Shown in pieces: positions 23,429 to 37,449 of a stretch of 64,000 nt of DNA. A program made the translations under genes and the position numbers. Each line of letters begins with the position of its first letter. Position 1 is the first letter of the stretch. The stretch is from contig CM040741.1 in the NCBI GenBank assembly GCA_022829145.1, forward strand, positions 50,872,180 through 50,936,179, given 5' to 3'. The stretch is from Albula goreensis (lineage: Eukaryota; Chordata; Actinopteri; Albuliformes; Albulidae). The notes beneath the pieces were generated by a model. The model was not told the DNA's origin and ran no database searches. It worked only from the letters and a program-made list of their open reading frames with translations.

Positions 23429-26137
23429 AACACAGATTATGATCTTGATAGGATTACCATGGAAATGTGCAGGGTTTTCACTTTACATAAATCAACAGGA
23501 TTACACAGACCATGTTTGCCCAATGATTTAATAATGGCTATTAATGATGGGTCAGACCACTGCCAACAGCAGGTAGTGAGCAGGAAAGCCTTCATATTTT
23601 AAAGGAAACTACACTGGATTTATTACGGTCATATCCTAATAATCTGAGGCAGTGGCTTTGGGTTGCAAGCTTAGAAGGGGGTACTTTCAGACCACCCACC
23701 CATGTCTCCACTGCCCACTTTCCTGATCCTTTTTATTAGTTTAATTCAGGTCAGTGCACGAGTCCCAAAATTCCATTATGTAACCTGGCAGGAACTACAC
23801 AGAGGGGATTCTCACATTTCAAACACTGCTGAGCAAAGAAAGTTAACAACGGTCTTCTAGTGCTGGGAGCTGGGTGGAAAACTGAAAAAAAGTAAAGGAA
23901 ATATCGGCACAGACAACAAGGTGGACAGCTTAAGTAAGCAGCTTTGTGGAATCACTGGTGATGGAGAAATGGGGAAAGTGCCAAAACGTCCTTTACACCA
24001 CATGGAACAACACAAGCCCACTCCTCAGTTCTCAGTTTCACTGAGATCTGCTCTCTTGTTGTTGTAGTTTCGGCTCGCGGAGGGCTGGCCCTGCCTCCAG
24101 CCCTCAGAAAAGGTCCTCCTGCTCCTGATTACCACACAGCTATTTCAGGTACGCACCAGGCACTCTCCATTCCACAGCCAGACAGTCCTTCCCAACGCAG
24201 TTCTGGCCCCACCCAGGGTCCCGTGCTGCCTCCCTGACTGAAGGCCTCCACTTGTCTTCATGAGGAGCACAAACCCAGAAAAAAAGAGCGGGAAAAAAGC
24301 TGGGCGAAGGTGAAGAATGTGAGGAATTTAAAAAAGCCTTGGGCCCCTGCCCACCTCTGACTGGTACTGCAGGGTAGGGTGTGGAGACGAGCTGATAACC
24401 TTGCTCACTGAAGCCGCACCAGCCCCCCCACCCCCTGAATACATACACAGCCTTTGCTACATATGGGCGGCATTTTTCCATTATTGCATGTTTTTACATT
24501 TTGGGAATTTCACTGAGAAAAATATTTTTATGACTAAAAGTATTTAAAAGTAAGTACATACAGGACTTCTTCATGCTCAGTGTCAGGTCAAACTAAGAGC
24601 ACAGTGTATTTCAGAACTTGTTTGGGGATTGTTTATCCCGTCTCCAAGCTCAAGGTGGATTGGCAGAATATGTGTTTACCCTCTCATTTGGTTGAATGAA
24701 CTGCTAAAACAGAGGAACTGGCATAAAATAAAACCATAAAACTAACAGAAGATTATGTTATGTTATTTTAAGAGTTTATCATGTTAATAAAAAGGAATGC
24801 CTTTTTTCATAACCTGTCTGCTTTTACAATGCATCTCACCACATGAGCCTAAACAAGACAAACAGCAGATACATCATTGGAAAATTATACAAGACACCTC
24901 CAGGTGCTTTGCAAAGTCACACACCTCCGATGACCTCTCTCCACCACCCAGCCTTGGGTTAAACTACTGCCCCTCCTCCATTGTTAAACCACTGGCTACT
25001 TACTTAACGTCCCATCCTCCCCTATAGCCAATAAGGACTAAGCTACTGCTGTGACATCAGCCATGTTGTCAGAGTCTTTGAGGGAATGCAGTCACACAAG
25101 AGAGAGGTAGAGACACAACTCATGAAATATTCTCATCTCACAAGCAAACATCATAAAACCTGGGGCCAGGTATGAAAAAAAAACATGTAAACAGGAAAAC
25201 ATGTCAAAATGCCAGCCAGTATTATTTCCATAACAGGTATAATCATAATGATTAGGAGAATGGGGAAAGCATACCACAGAGAGAAATAGAATACCTCAAA
25301 TTTTATATGAGACACCTCCTTACGCTGTGAGTAGAAACCTTGTTTGCATGTATTGACTGGGGTCACACCACACCAGAGACGAGTAAGAACAGCTATATTT
25401 GGACCTCATGCCAGTTTCTGCTCCGAATGATTTACTCTTCCCAATAATTCAGCAAAGCTGGAGTCCATGATAGCTGAAGACTGTTTTCCCTCTATTCAAA
25501 TAAAGCACTTAAAAAAACTGCATTCTCATCTAGGAGTGAACTTGGTGTATGGATCTTGGTGTATGTTCCTTGTGAGCACCAACAAATGGTACAAATAAAA
25601 ACACATCCATTAAAATGATTAAAATTTCACTTTAACAATATACCCTTTGCCTTATGTTTAAAATATAAGGAGCCGTTCCCTCTCAGATGGACATGTGGAA
25701 TGAGACATTCCTTGTGATCACAGGGGGGGGACCTTCTTTCTCACTAACCTGATTATTTATGATTAACAAAAATCCAGATCATTTGAGCCTCCGGGGACTT
25801 TCCTCTGTTTCACGACTAACATCTCTCTGCTCCCTGCAACAGCTAAGCAAACAGCCAGCGATTGTGAAGGGGAGATGTAGTTCTTGTTTAGCTAGCTCCT
25901 CTTTCAGGCCACTCATCACCATATGACAAAATATGTATATTTCACCTCACAACACACGCTGCTACTGCAATAAAGTTCCACAATTGCCATTGTCTACTGT
26001 AATATGACAGGAATTCACTGTAAATTGTCACTGCCACCAGATGACTCTACTAAAACCCATACAGGGGAAACCCCAACATTATTGGAGTAATTTAAAAACA
26101 TGGATGCACACATAGACAGTAAATGTATTTGAGGAAG

Positions 26138-26217
26138 CTATTATACAGTGATATAAGTTACATTTTGAATCATACAACTATTACACAGTGATATAAGTTA
26201 TATTTTGAAACATTCAA
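26138..26217. repeat. Tandem duplication, 40-bp unit, two copies
   Basis: Units at 26138-26177 and 26178-26217 share the core ACAGTGATATAAGTTA spaced exactly 40 bp apart, with a few mismatches. Confidence 0.85.
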
Positions 26218-29200
26218 CTACACAGAAATAATTGTCATTATTTTCAAAGTTGACACAAGGCCTCAACAGTATCTAATCTGACAACAATACTGGAGCATTC
26301 AGGTGGGCAATGTCTCCCTCTGCTGGTCATTCAGCACAATTGCAGGTTCACAGTATGCACAATGTAATATGAGAAAGAGCTGCAAGCATTGGAGTGCTTA
26401 CTAGGTTAAAAAAACAGAATGCAAATTACTTTTTGACTGCAGACTGTATCCCATTTCTCTGTCATAAACATTACAATAAGGCACACATGCAAATGTGTTG
26501 AGATTAGTGAAGAAATTCCTTGTCATTCATCTCTTCAACCAGTGCCCCAACAGAAAGAAAGTGATGCGGTCCTCTGTAACTCTCCTGCCCAACAGCTGAG
26601 CTGCATTCCTGCCATCCTGACCAGCTGCACTCTGTTCTATGCAGAGATAAAAACCAGAGCAACCAGAGCAGCAGAACAACCAGACAGCCCTGGCAGGAAA
26701 GTGGCATGCAAATGATCTGGGTACACACCTGTTTGCAATCCAACAGGACCATGGGATTATCTCAAACCTTAGTCAATATGTACTGAGAAGGGAAAGTCTT
26801 CATGGTGGTTACCAGTACTCCAGCAGAAGCCTGTATGCTTGTCTGTGCGCCAGGGCCCAGCTTACACCACACAGACCACACTGTATCACAACAGAGCTAC
26901 CACCATTCAGAGAAGAGGTTCTGCACTCACAGGCAACACCCGCTAGCCTGTGAGCACCATGGCTGACTTAAATCCTACCAAATGTTATCTGATAATGATC
27001 TGCACAACACAAAAAATTGTTACCAGAATTATAATTCGCACAGTGTCATCATGGTGGGTGGAGCAATCAGCAACTACTATGACCAATAAAGATATCTTAG
27101 CATCCTCAGTGATTGAAATGCTGAATCAGCCCACAGTGAATGACACTTGTAGATACTGCTTGGTATCCCAGTAGCAAAAACACACAGATATTCTATTTCA
27201 AAATCAGAATTTTTAAATTAAATTACCAAACATAATTATTTGAACTGATCACTGAAGGTTACATTACATTAAAAATGGCATGCCAAATAGGAGCTGTCAG
27301 GCTGAGAGTGCATGGCTCCAGCTCTCTGCATGATTAATTAAAGGATACACAGAGTCAGGCCTGTAAATCCAGAGCATGACTTTCTGTCACAAGACAAGAA
27401 TAATACATACTGAAGCCTTGTGGGAATGTGGCATAGACAGGGACCAGCTTGGATAAGTACACAGGAGGAGAGTAACAGACAGAAATAAAACATATAATTA
27501 TTATACATATATTATTATTATGATTATAATAATGATGAAAGAATGCCTAGCTACTTTGGGGCCAGATTCTTTTAGCACAAGTACAAATTTTTGTTCATTT
27601 AGTTTCAGTGACATGACTTGATTGATCTGATTGACGCAAACATGCTACCTCAACTAATCACATGCTCTCTCAGTTTTTAGCACCAGCTTAAGTTTTGCAT
27701 GTACTAAATTCTCCAGAACATCAGGCCTTTAGACTATGCGACATCACTTTTTGTGGGAATATAATTTCCCTTCCTTATTCATTTTATTACATTTATTATT
27801 TTAAATCTTTCAGAATATGCTTTGTGAACATGTGTATACTCATCATGTAAATTTGAATTAGCAAAGTTTAATTTAGGAGACAGACAAGCTGGGCATGTAG
27901 AAGCCACGTAGAAACCCATAGAAGTATGAGTGAAATTGAATGAAAGCCTATTTTGGTATGACCATGTACTCTTAGTACTTGTGGTATAATGGCATATCAC
28001 TGTTTGGATCAAATGGGTGGCTTATCCTGTTAACACTGTTGCTGAGTGGAACAGCTCCATGGTCTGGAGTCAAACCATGCCAATACTGCCCACACGACAC
28101 CACCATGACTGACTGACCAACTAGAGCAGCCTCCACTGTCATACTAAACAAGAGAGAGTCCTCTGGCTGATCGAGTGTGTGCAGTCTTCCTGCATCAGCT
28201 ATAGGGGCAGGGTACTGAGTAAAAAGAAGCAGTGGCTATAGAAATTTTTTTAGGGGGGATTATTAGAGCTACAGTTATGAGAAAATAATTTGGAAAGTCA
28301 CAATTTGGAAAAAAAGAAAAAATCAAGATTAAAAACTGGTTAATAAAGGCATGGCTTAATGGAACACAGAACACAGTGAAGAATAAACATTAGTTCTTAG
28401 CAGAGACAGAGATGGGTGTGTCAAATGTACAGTATGCACCAGTCCTCAAATGCTCTTGGAAAGCGCTTGCTAATCTCTAATTTACACAAACAAGGCCCGT
28501 GCTGTGACAGAAGCACACAGTTCACTAAGTGGAGGTCCTCTTGGGGTATCAGCATGAAAACAAACATTTGTGAGTATTTTATAACATTCAGCACAAGAAA
28601 GTGCCAGCTTACTCTACAACTAAACAAATGACAATGATGAATTATGACAATTTTATTGTACTAAATAGTAGTTTAGTAATATAAGATAGTATGTAGTATG
28701 AAGTAATTCTAATAAAATACAGTCTTTGCATTTAGGGGTCATTAACATACTTCTCTTGCTCTTTTGTGTCTATATTACAGATAAAATACAGGCTTTTATT
28801 TCTGAGCAATCCACACCCTGCATTTTCCCAGTAGAGCAAGCTGCTTCACCTGTCTGCACTTCAGTCAAAATATCACACTGCACTAAAAAAATCCGGTCAA
28901 ACCTGGAATGCAAGTAACAGATACAAGTTAAACATTGAAAAGCTGACTTGTGAAACCTTGTAGGACCTGCCAAAACTCGCACCCTGCACAAGGTGCTGCT
29001 GATATAAAGGCTCCCTTGACTCATCCTAATATTTTTTCAGCTACAATACACATTATGTCCAGTAATTTTAAAATGGTGTTGCACAAAGTATTTGACAATT
29101 GACCTGAAAGCAAAATTCGGAGAATTTGTCTGTAAAAGTTTTACTTTCTCCCAGACATGTTTCCCACATGCCATGACGTACATTCTTGCACATATTAGAG

Positions 29201-29548
29201 ATTTGAAACAGCTATCCTGTTTGCAAAGTTACTGAGCAAATTAGTTTGTTGAATGAATTATTGATAAATTCATGTCTGGCTGGAGTGGGCACTCAATATG
29301 ATTTGATACCAAACAGAGTCTTTGAACTTGAGGAGGTCTCCTATGTCACTCTGGGCATTGATTAAGTAAAATTATACATATGATGTATATGGTGGGTATG
29401 GTCTACTTTCTTCCATTGCTCCAGAAATTTGGATGATACATAGGAGGCTTTCATTTGATTGTCATCATGGAATTGGTCTCCTAGGTGGTATATTCAGCTG
29501 AGGCACTCTTTCCAAAGATCAGTATTAAACCCCATGGCAGTGCTACTC

Positions 29549-29740
29549 AACTCAAGGTCCTGAGGGCCACAGTTTTTGCAGGTATTTGCCCCAGCCACAC
29601 ATTAAACCATCTGATTTTGCTAATTAATTTACCTCATTCCAGGACAGGAGCTAATTAGTAAAATCAGGTGATGTAGTGTATAGCTGGAGCAAATACCTTG
29701 CCTACACTTTTCACTGTTGGGACCTGGAGATCAGGAGCAC
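29549..29740. repeat. Foldback repeat (MITE-like)
   Basis: Arms of about 62 nt at 29569-29630 and 29649-29710 are imperfect reverse complements: GGTATTTGCCCCAGC pairs with GCTGGAGCAAATACC, and TGATTTTGCTAATTA pairs with TAATTAGTAAAATCA. The outer ends carry a 'GGTCCTGAGGGCCACAG' segment like the abundant teleost 'gtcctggagggccacagt' repeat. No coding capacity. Confidence 0.7.
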
Positions 29741-30600
29741 TGCCATATAGATTTGATGTCCATATAGAAGTCCAGACCATTTTGTGCCACTCCCAGAGAG
29801 GGAGTGTTTCAGTGGATAGGGTGTCCCCTCCACAATGTTCAACAGCGCCTCCTCTGGCTGACTGGGCAACCAATAAATATTTCTGTGACGGCATTAGTGG
29901 TGCCACAGTCACTGTGGAGCTGCCTTCATGTGCTTCAGAAGAGACTCATGCTAGCAGCGACCCAACACCAGGGTTGGGATGAGGCAACAAGTACATAACA
30001 TTTGGGAATAAAATTTTTGGATGTATTAAAATGGAGTTCTTCAAATCAAAGCACATGTAAAACACAAATGCATAAACATGCAAGTAGGGTTATCTGGATG
30101 TAAGGCAGGTCAAATTGTGTTTTCAACACCTTACCTGGTAGTGCATAATAAGCAAATTTACCACTTTCAAAAAAACAGACCACCATATACCTGATTCAAC
30201 ACATTGAAACCAGCAGTGTCCAACTCAGTTTTTCATCAGCTTGCTGATGCTGAAACAGAATGCAGTGCTGCAAGACTTCTGCAAGAAATCTGCCGAAGAG
30301 TGCTGTATGAAAATGGCCACAGTGATTAAATGGTTTGCAGTGCTGGAACAGTGAGCTGCCCTCAGCCTTATACTAGGAAATGAGTCACTGACTCTCAATA
30401 AAACATTCGTAAAGCGCCTCCATTATCTGACATGTACCCGAAATACACTTGAATCAGAAAGCAAATTGCACAGACTGCCCACTTTCTTTGGACTGGAGCA
30501 GCGGCCAAACTTCATGCACTTTACCCACAGATTTTGCCCAGCAAAACCTTTCCAACCTGGATGCTATGTTTCACAGGTGAGTGTAGAGAGAGCTGGTGTC

Positions 30601-30612
30601 TGTGTGTATGTA

Positions 30613-30650
<38 letters not shown>
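30601..30650. repeat. (TATG)n/(TG)n microsatellite
   Basis: A few TATG units lead into a TG run of about 30 nt. Confidence 0.95.
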
Positions 30651-30652
<2 letters not shown>

Positions 30653-31470
30653 AGGCAAGTACAACCAGTATGAACCAGGCTGACGTGGCCTAAAACAATG
30701 CCATACTCATATAGCCACAACAGTAGCGGTGGCAATGACACACACACCGTCACATACGCCTGTTGATGCATAGCCCTGATAGTGGACGTGGAAAAGCAGA
30801 GCATGACATCAGCATGACAGATAGTGAGGAACGCCTAGGAACTCACTGAACCATAGACCTGTCCACCCTGCCACTCAGCTGCTTTATGTTTCTACCTACC
30901 ATATCCCTATCAGACTTTTATTCTGACAGCTGACACAGCCTTCTCTAGAGGAAACTGAAACTCTCTGAAAGGCACAACACATACCTGCAGAAGACAAAAA
31001 ACATCCAGTAAAGACATCCAGTAAAGACCCTCAATGCTTACATTTTGCATTTCTCCTTTCTTGGGGTGTTGGATTGCCCCTCTGCCTTCTTGCTCTGTGA
31101 GTGGGAGCCCCCCATGGTGGATGGGTGTCCGGTCCCCTCCCTGACCCAACCAATGCACACACAGCAAGAGAAAGATATGTGTGTGCGTCCTCCCCTCAGC
31201 TGAAGTAAGTCACAGGAGACAGTGGAGCCAATGGGACAAGCAGATCCATCCTGTCTTCAGTTCAAGCTCTGAGGTCTCTCTACTCCTGTATCACTTCTTT
31301 CTTTCTATCTCTTTTCTTCTTTTTCTCTTATTTCACTCTCTCTTCTGCACTGTCACTCTGCCCCATTTCCAGCCTCTCAGCAGACTTCGGTACGTTGTTG
31401 CTGCATTCACACTGCGTTGTCTGGCAGCATCAAAGTCCTGATCTCTTGGCAGCTCCTCCGCCAGACACTG

Positions 31471-31511
31471 CCCTCTCCCTCCCTCTCTCCCTCCCTCCCT
31501 CCCTCTCTGCC
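31471..31511. repeat. CCCT-rich low-complexity tract
   Basis: Repeated CCCTCCCTCT units on the plus strand, purine-rich on the minus strand. Confidence 0.85.
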
Positions 31512-32994
31512 TGTCCGCTCTCTCTTTCGTACAGCACAGATTACGGTCACTTGGAAGGAATTACAGCTCTCTGGAATGTTCTGAGGGAGTGTTTAAGGAG
31601 TGGGGGGTGAGGTGGATGTGGCTCTCTAGTAGTAGCAAAAGCAGCCAGAAAAAAACAGAAGCAAACCAACACCTTAAGGGGGGGTGGGGTGTCTCACAAA
31701 GAGGGTGTGGCTATAAATGGCCACACCCCTCTATACCCTCCCACAGGAATGGATGGCTCTCTTCTCCCTTCACTGGGGAAAAGGCTCTATCAGTTATTGC
31801 AGCACTGTGGACACTAACAGCTAAAACAGTTCCACACAAGCCATGACCCAACAGCCTGAGCTTAACAAAAACAGAAATATGAAAGTTCCTCCCCACTGTA
31901 GCAAGGACTCCGGTAACTTTCAATGACTACATTTTTTCATTTAAAAATTAAATTCACCAGATTGAGGCCATCAAGTTTGCTAAATTGTGAGTGCTGTTAG
32001 CATAAAATGGAACCATAGATCTTGAGTGTCAGAAAATTTGATCACAGTAAATTTTAAACTCATAATAGGATGCATTTTTCCATAAACAGATCTGTTAATG
32101 AATGTAACAGCTTACCAAAGCATTCAGAGCAGAAGCACAAGCCCTTCAACAGCAGGTCTGACACACTGCAGTATGCTATGGACACAGAGACCAAAATTAT
32201 GAGCCTCGATGATCTGAATGCCCTGTTCTGGTCATTGGATGTTTGTATGTTTTTCATGTATAACTGTGATGACTAGTCATAAAGATGGATGGCTTAAAGA
32301 CCAGGAAAAGATTCCTAGCCCCACTAGTCAAAGTTCAACACTCAAATGACCTCCTACCCATTGAATAACAAGCCAGTCTTCAGAATGTTATGGTTATTCA
32401 AAATGTTACACTAGGAAGGAGAAAAACAGGATTTATCATGGTATTATATCCTCCACTCAATCAATGACTTTCCACCTGCCCTAGATTTTCAGCATTCTTC
32501 CTTTTCATACAAATGGTTTGAAGATAAACCTTAGGAATCCTCTTAAATGTAATGACGTAAAAACATACAGCTAAGGATATGTTTGACTACATATGGTTGT
32601 AGAGGATGGAAATGCTGAAATGAAAAGAAAATTAATTTCATTTCAAGTTTTTGGTTCCTGTCCAGTCGACTTAATAGGTAAAGGTAATCAAATGTGGGAA
32701 CCAACTGGATAGCAGTTGTCATCATCTTGCAATCATTGCTAATCTTCCTGTAGTACTAGGTGCAGACTGTGGGGTGTAAAAGAATCACCGGTTCACTGGT
32801 GAGAAATGGGAGGGAGACATTAGTTGCAGTACTCCTTATGGGATTTGGCTGCACAGCAGTAAGTCAAGGGGCAGATTCGGCATGCTGAAAATGAGCATTA
32901 AAATAATTAGGAAACTGTCTCTACAAAGTAAACAAATGTAATTAACCCCACATTGCTCCCAGGGGGGATTGGCCCTTGGTTATCCTAATCAACT

Positions 32995-33030
32995 GTAAGT
33001 TGCTTTGGATAAAAGCCTCAGATAAATGAT
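32995..33030 (+). repeat. Teleost SINE-like 3' tail fragment
   Basis: GTAAGTTGCTTTGGATAAAA followed by GCCTCAGATAAATGA is a diverged copy of the same tail seen at 16272, 33282 and 34225. Confidence 0.5.
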
Positions 33031-33279
33031 TGCAATGTAATGAAAATAATTCATTTAAAACAGCATAAACAATTAATGGAAACAATGACAAGTAACAAGT
33101 TAGGTCTTGTGGGTAATAGTGATATTTATTGTTGGTATTTGAAGCTGAACTAGCTTGTCTATCCAGCACTGTTGCTAAGTAATGTTACTTAAATACTTGC
33201 TAGTTGGGAAACATGGTTAGCAAAGGTCTGGCACTATTACTCACAATCAGGTGGATGTGCTTAATGTTCTCCTGCTTTG

Positions 33280-33330
33280 TAGCTCCGGATAAGGCGTCAG
33301 CTAAATGACTGTAACGTAATGTGATGTAAT
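33280..33330 (+). repeat. Teleost SINE-like 3' tail fragment
   Basis: AGCTCCGGATAAGGCGTCAG followed by CTAAATGACTGTAA, then simple TGTAATG-type repeats as in a SINE terminal tail. Confidence 0.5.
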
Positions 33331-34224
33331 GTAGCCTAAGAGAGAGAAGGTGGATTCAACAGTTGTAATGTTACTATTCAAATGTTGCAGAGGGTTCACA
33401 TGGTTGGTCATGCAAATGACTGAGTTGCATATGTTAGGCAGTTCCCTAAGGCTATTACTGTACAAAAATGCACATGACCTGTTCCAGCTGTCCTTGAAGT
33501 TTAGAGGCATTAGAGACACTCCTTCTCCTCCACCTACACAGCTTTTCACTTTATGTTCCTATGATTAATCTAAGAGGACAATGGTGATCCTGGCCAAGGT
33601 GGACACTGTGTTTATCAGTCATTTCCCCCCATTCCAAAGCAGCCGTCTAACTTCAGGATGTAAGCTATTTTTAGGGCTCAGTGCCACAAACAACCCACAC
33701 AAGGGTGCAAGAATCAAAAGAGAAGTTCAACTCACATCTCTCTCCAACATTCTCCAAACCTCTGTAGCTATTAACACATTGCTGTCTCTAATATCACATG
33801 ACCACGGCTGGAGATCAAAAACACTCTACGTCCGTTGCTGTTTTCGTTTAACATTATGCCGTGACACGGCAGATTGTGCAGATCTTTATATGATCAGCTA
33901 CTCAATATATCAGCTACTGTAGTTATTTCCCCATAAAGTAAAAATCTGTCAATATTTTAGCAACAGGATAAAACAAATCAAAACAAAAAAATACACTGTG
34001 TGAGTGAAGAATACCCCATGGTATCCATGCTGGGTTTCTGTTACAGTAATACCTCTGTGTCCTGTGCATTTTTCTCTGCTACATCAGCATGTAAAATTCA
34101 CCACGTGATTAAGGGTTTTGCTGAGTACCACCGAATGGGCAGCACTGTGGTCCCAGGACCAGGTGCTTAATCACAACTGCTTAAATAAACCTCCAGTAGT
34201 ACAAATGGATAATGAGCTCAGTGT

Positions 34225-34260
34225 TAAGTTGCTCTGGATAAAGGTGTCTGCAAAGCAAAT
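34225..34260 (+). repeat. Teleost SINE-like 3' tail fragment
   Basis: TAAGTTGCTCTGGATAAAGG followed by TGTCTGCAAAGCAAAT. It is preceded by about 100 nt (from 34125) that may be the body of the same element. Confidence 0.5.
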
Positions 34261-36365
34261 TATTAGAGTAAACAGAGCTTTGTATGAATGGCAGAACTCA
34301 AGAAGAGGTAGGGAAGGTGCAGAGGGAAGGATTGGGGTAGGATGGCTTGCTGTCACAGCAACCAAATATTTGGAGTTGCTTCAGGATACGGTACTATGTG
34401 TACGGCACAACTGACTACAAATGAATAGTAATAAAAGTGGAATGTCGCTCTCCTGTTTGTGCATTGTGTGTCAGGATGTCGTCACACAACCATCGTCTGT
34501 AATGTGCACATTTGGGGAGCTCCAAAAAAATGTCAATCCAGTCCATTTTTGGCATTCGGACAAATCATTTCATTTGGGTAAACCATAGCAACCTTCATTC
34601 TCTGAGAATGTAAGGAGTGCCATACCAACTGAAACATCCTTATGGCTGAGCGGTGTGGAATAATAAAGGGAACCTACCATCAGGGATCACTTTCCTATTA
34701 CATTTCATGTTTTACTTTTAAAGTGCATCTTAAGGATAAATTTGGAATAATTGTGGATGGGTGTGTTTAAGGTGGGTAACTGAATCTAACTCCCAAGAAA
34801 AGACCATAGTCTGGAGGGCACTAGTGAGTAAATACTAGGTAAATCATGACACCTACTGGTAGGAACAAATAAATGAGAGCGCTTGTCTCTATTAGTTTCC
34901 TCCTTAATTTCCACTGGCAACTGTTTTCATATCTATAGTAGGTATGACTTGGTATGGCATAACCAATGATTTGTGGTATCTGCAATGAATTTATGCAGGC
35001 CCACCAATATTTTCCCTTTTGAAAGTAATTTGAATAGGCAAGTAGCCAATAACCTAATGTGGTCTGCCATATTACTGACATTTACTGCTTTTGACACACC
35101 ATCATCTATTACTATAGCACTATAGTCTATCTACCATGTGCAAAGAGTTGCACATTTCTAGGTGGCACAACTCTATGCTGAAGATAATTTATCATTTAAA
35201 ATGAGCTATTTTCCCTAGGCCTTACAGCTGCGCATTCTGCAAAAACAAAAGCTGTAGAAAAAACTATTCAACAAGACGTTCTTTATCCAATGTGCTAAAT
35301 GCATTCTCCAGAGATACTACTGCTCCAAGTTTTCTGCCTTCCCATTTGTTGTGGAAAGGAAGAACAAGAAGCCAAATGGTGTTGAGGTTGCCTTACTTTC
35401 CAAAGCTTCAGGGCACTCTTGATAAAAGGAGAGTGAAAAACATCAAACAAAAACACAAGCATTTTTTAACACAATGCAGCCTTCGTCAGGGTTAGTTCTC
35501 TGGCTCGCCTTATTTGTGTCTCACCGGCTGCTAGCTGATCAGGAAATTGCTGTTACTGTTCCAGTTTCCTTCCAAGATTTAACCCCCTATGGGGATAATC
35601 ACAAATTCCAGCTCCATTCACTGGCATAAAAATCAATATTGAGAGCACAGTAACAGAAACAGGATCCATCATACAGCAGAAAAATCTAATTCTTCACACT
35701 CTATAAAACACTCCTTTTAGAAATTTCCCACCATATGCCACTCCTTCCCAAATCATCTGTCCCCAACTTTGGAATTCCCTACTGATTTTATAGGTCTGTC
35801 CCTTCACAGCAACTCCTTCCAAAGCAGAGACGCTGGCTTCCATCACACAGCAGAAGAATCTAATTCTTCATACAACTTGTGCATGTTGACACAAGCTTAC
35901 TGCAGGCAAACTACAGATGCATAGTGACCATATGGTTGCTCTTGCTACCTGAGAGGTGGATAATTCTGCCAGGTGGAACACTCTTCACTGTTTTATAGGG
36001 GAATACATTTAAAAAGCTGCTGACAATGCGTGATTCCAATGTAGGTTAACAACTAAAATAAATGATTGCATTCCTTTCAGTCAATAAGAATGATGTGCAT
36101 CTTACTGGGTTGAGTAGAGGGATGTATTTTGCTGGTCGGAGGGCTGCAGCTCACCAGCTTAGTAATTTAATGATGTCCTATATTTCATGGGAATAAGAAG
36201 AGGATTTGTGCATATTGCACAAATATATAAGTAATCTTCAATAATGTAGATACTGTGCAAATATATGTTGCAAAAACATATAACAATATTTGTGATAAGT
36301 TACTGGGTTCCCTTGGAGTAGGAAGGTTGGGTTATTCATGGGAAGGAGAACCCAATTTAGGCTGG

Positions 36366-36450
36366 CTGGATAGCTCAACTGGGCGTATTTCTAAGAGCAG
36401 CTAGGGTAGCCCTGAGGCTATGTGAGCAGTGAGTAAAGGTTCAGTGCTTT
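36366..36450 (+). other. Possible tRNA-derived SINE head or tRNA relic
   Basis: TAGCTCAACTGGGC (36371-36384) resembles a pol III A box, and AGGTTCAGTGC (36437-36447) resembles a B box. The spacing is longer than in a tRNA gene and no cloverleaf is evident. Low confidence. Confidence 0.2.
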
Positions 36451-37449
36451 CTCTGCAGCAGCAGTATGTTGGTCATTTTACTAGGCTAATAGAAGGTTAT
36501 TTTGCCTTTGCCAGGGGTCTTTATTATTTACGATTTCATTTTCACTTTCTGTTTTTGGTAAATAAAATAGACATTTCACCTCTACACATTCTAATGCAAA
36601 CAAAACACCACAACTCCACACTATCTGGTAATATGACTGCCTGGCACCAAGAGCCTGCCAGCTGTCATCAGTGAGGGTATTCTTCACCTTCTCTTCTCCT
36701 TCCGATTTGCAACAGCTCTCCTCAGGTACCATATAAGTTGAACTTTACAAACAGGTTTGTTCTGTTATGAGCCAGATAATATGATTAATTATGAGAAATA
36801 TATGTACAGTACATACATACTTACAAACACACACACAAACCTTAGACTCTCTGACTGTTAGCTAAACAGAGATAACTTTCCCAAACTCATTCAATTTCCA
36901 TTGTCTTTACATAGCGCAGGAAGGTCAAAAGTTGAATTGAATACAGCTCTGAATATCTGTGTATCCGTGTAATGTTTAAAGTCCACTGTATGCAGTTCTG
37001 TAAGCAACATATGCATGGAATGTATGACCAAATCAGCATACCAGAATACCCAATAAAGCTACCTGCAACACAACACAATAGATGTACTTTCTAACTTCTT
37101 GATTAGTGAATGATTGTATAATCTTATAAACTCCAAAGACTTAGCCCTTGCATTAATTCGCAGGAAGTTTTCCATTTACTCTGAACAGTGAGGCATATGA
37201 AAAAACCCAGACAGGCAATTAGTGAATGGTGGAAATAATTCTGCTCCCACCATACAGGCCAAGGTCAACTTAGTTACACCATTTCACCATACCCAAATAT
37301 GGAAAGGAATCTTAAAACTCCCGTAAATTAGTGGCTGTATTCATACCCTGATACTGGAATTAATTACCTACTGCAGGGAGTTTAAAGAGAGGAAAAACAC
37401 TGTACGGGTCAAATAAACAAGAAACAGACAGGGAAACATTAAAACTTAC

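Larger units (their letters stand above)
20867..37449. other. Long noncoding region upstream of tacc1 exon 1
   Basis: No coding exon could be supported over about 16.6 kb on either strand; ORFs are short and show no recognisable motif. It holds CA/TG and CT microsatellites, a foldback element (29549-29740), three SINE-tail fragments (32995-34260), a 40-bp tandem duplication (26138-26217) and a CACCC-flanked palindrome (31703-31728). If the candidate exons at 37450-38869 are real, this is a tacc1 intron; otherwise it is intergenic. Confidence 0.6.

Noticed and set aside
36366-36450. A functional tRNA gene
   Set aside because: Only loose A- and B-box matches, wrong spacing and no cloverleaf.
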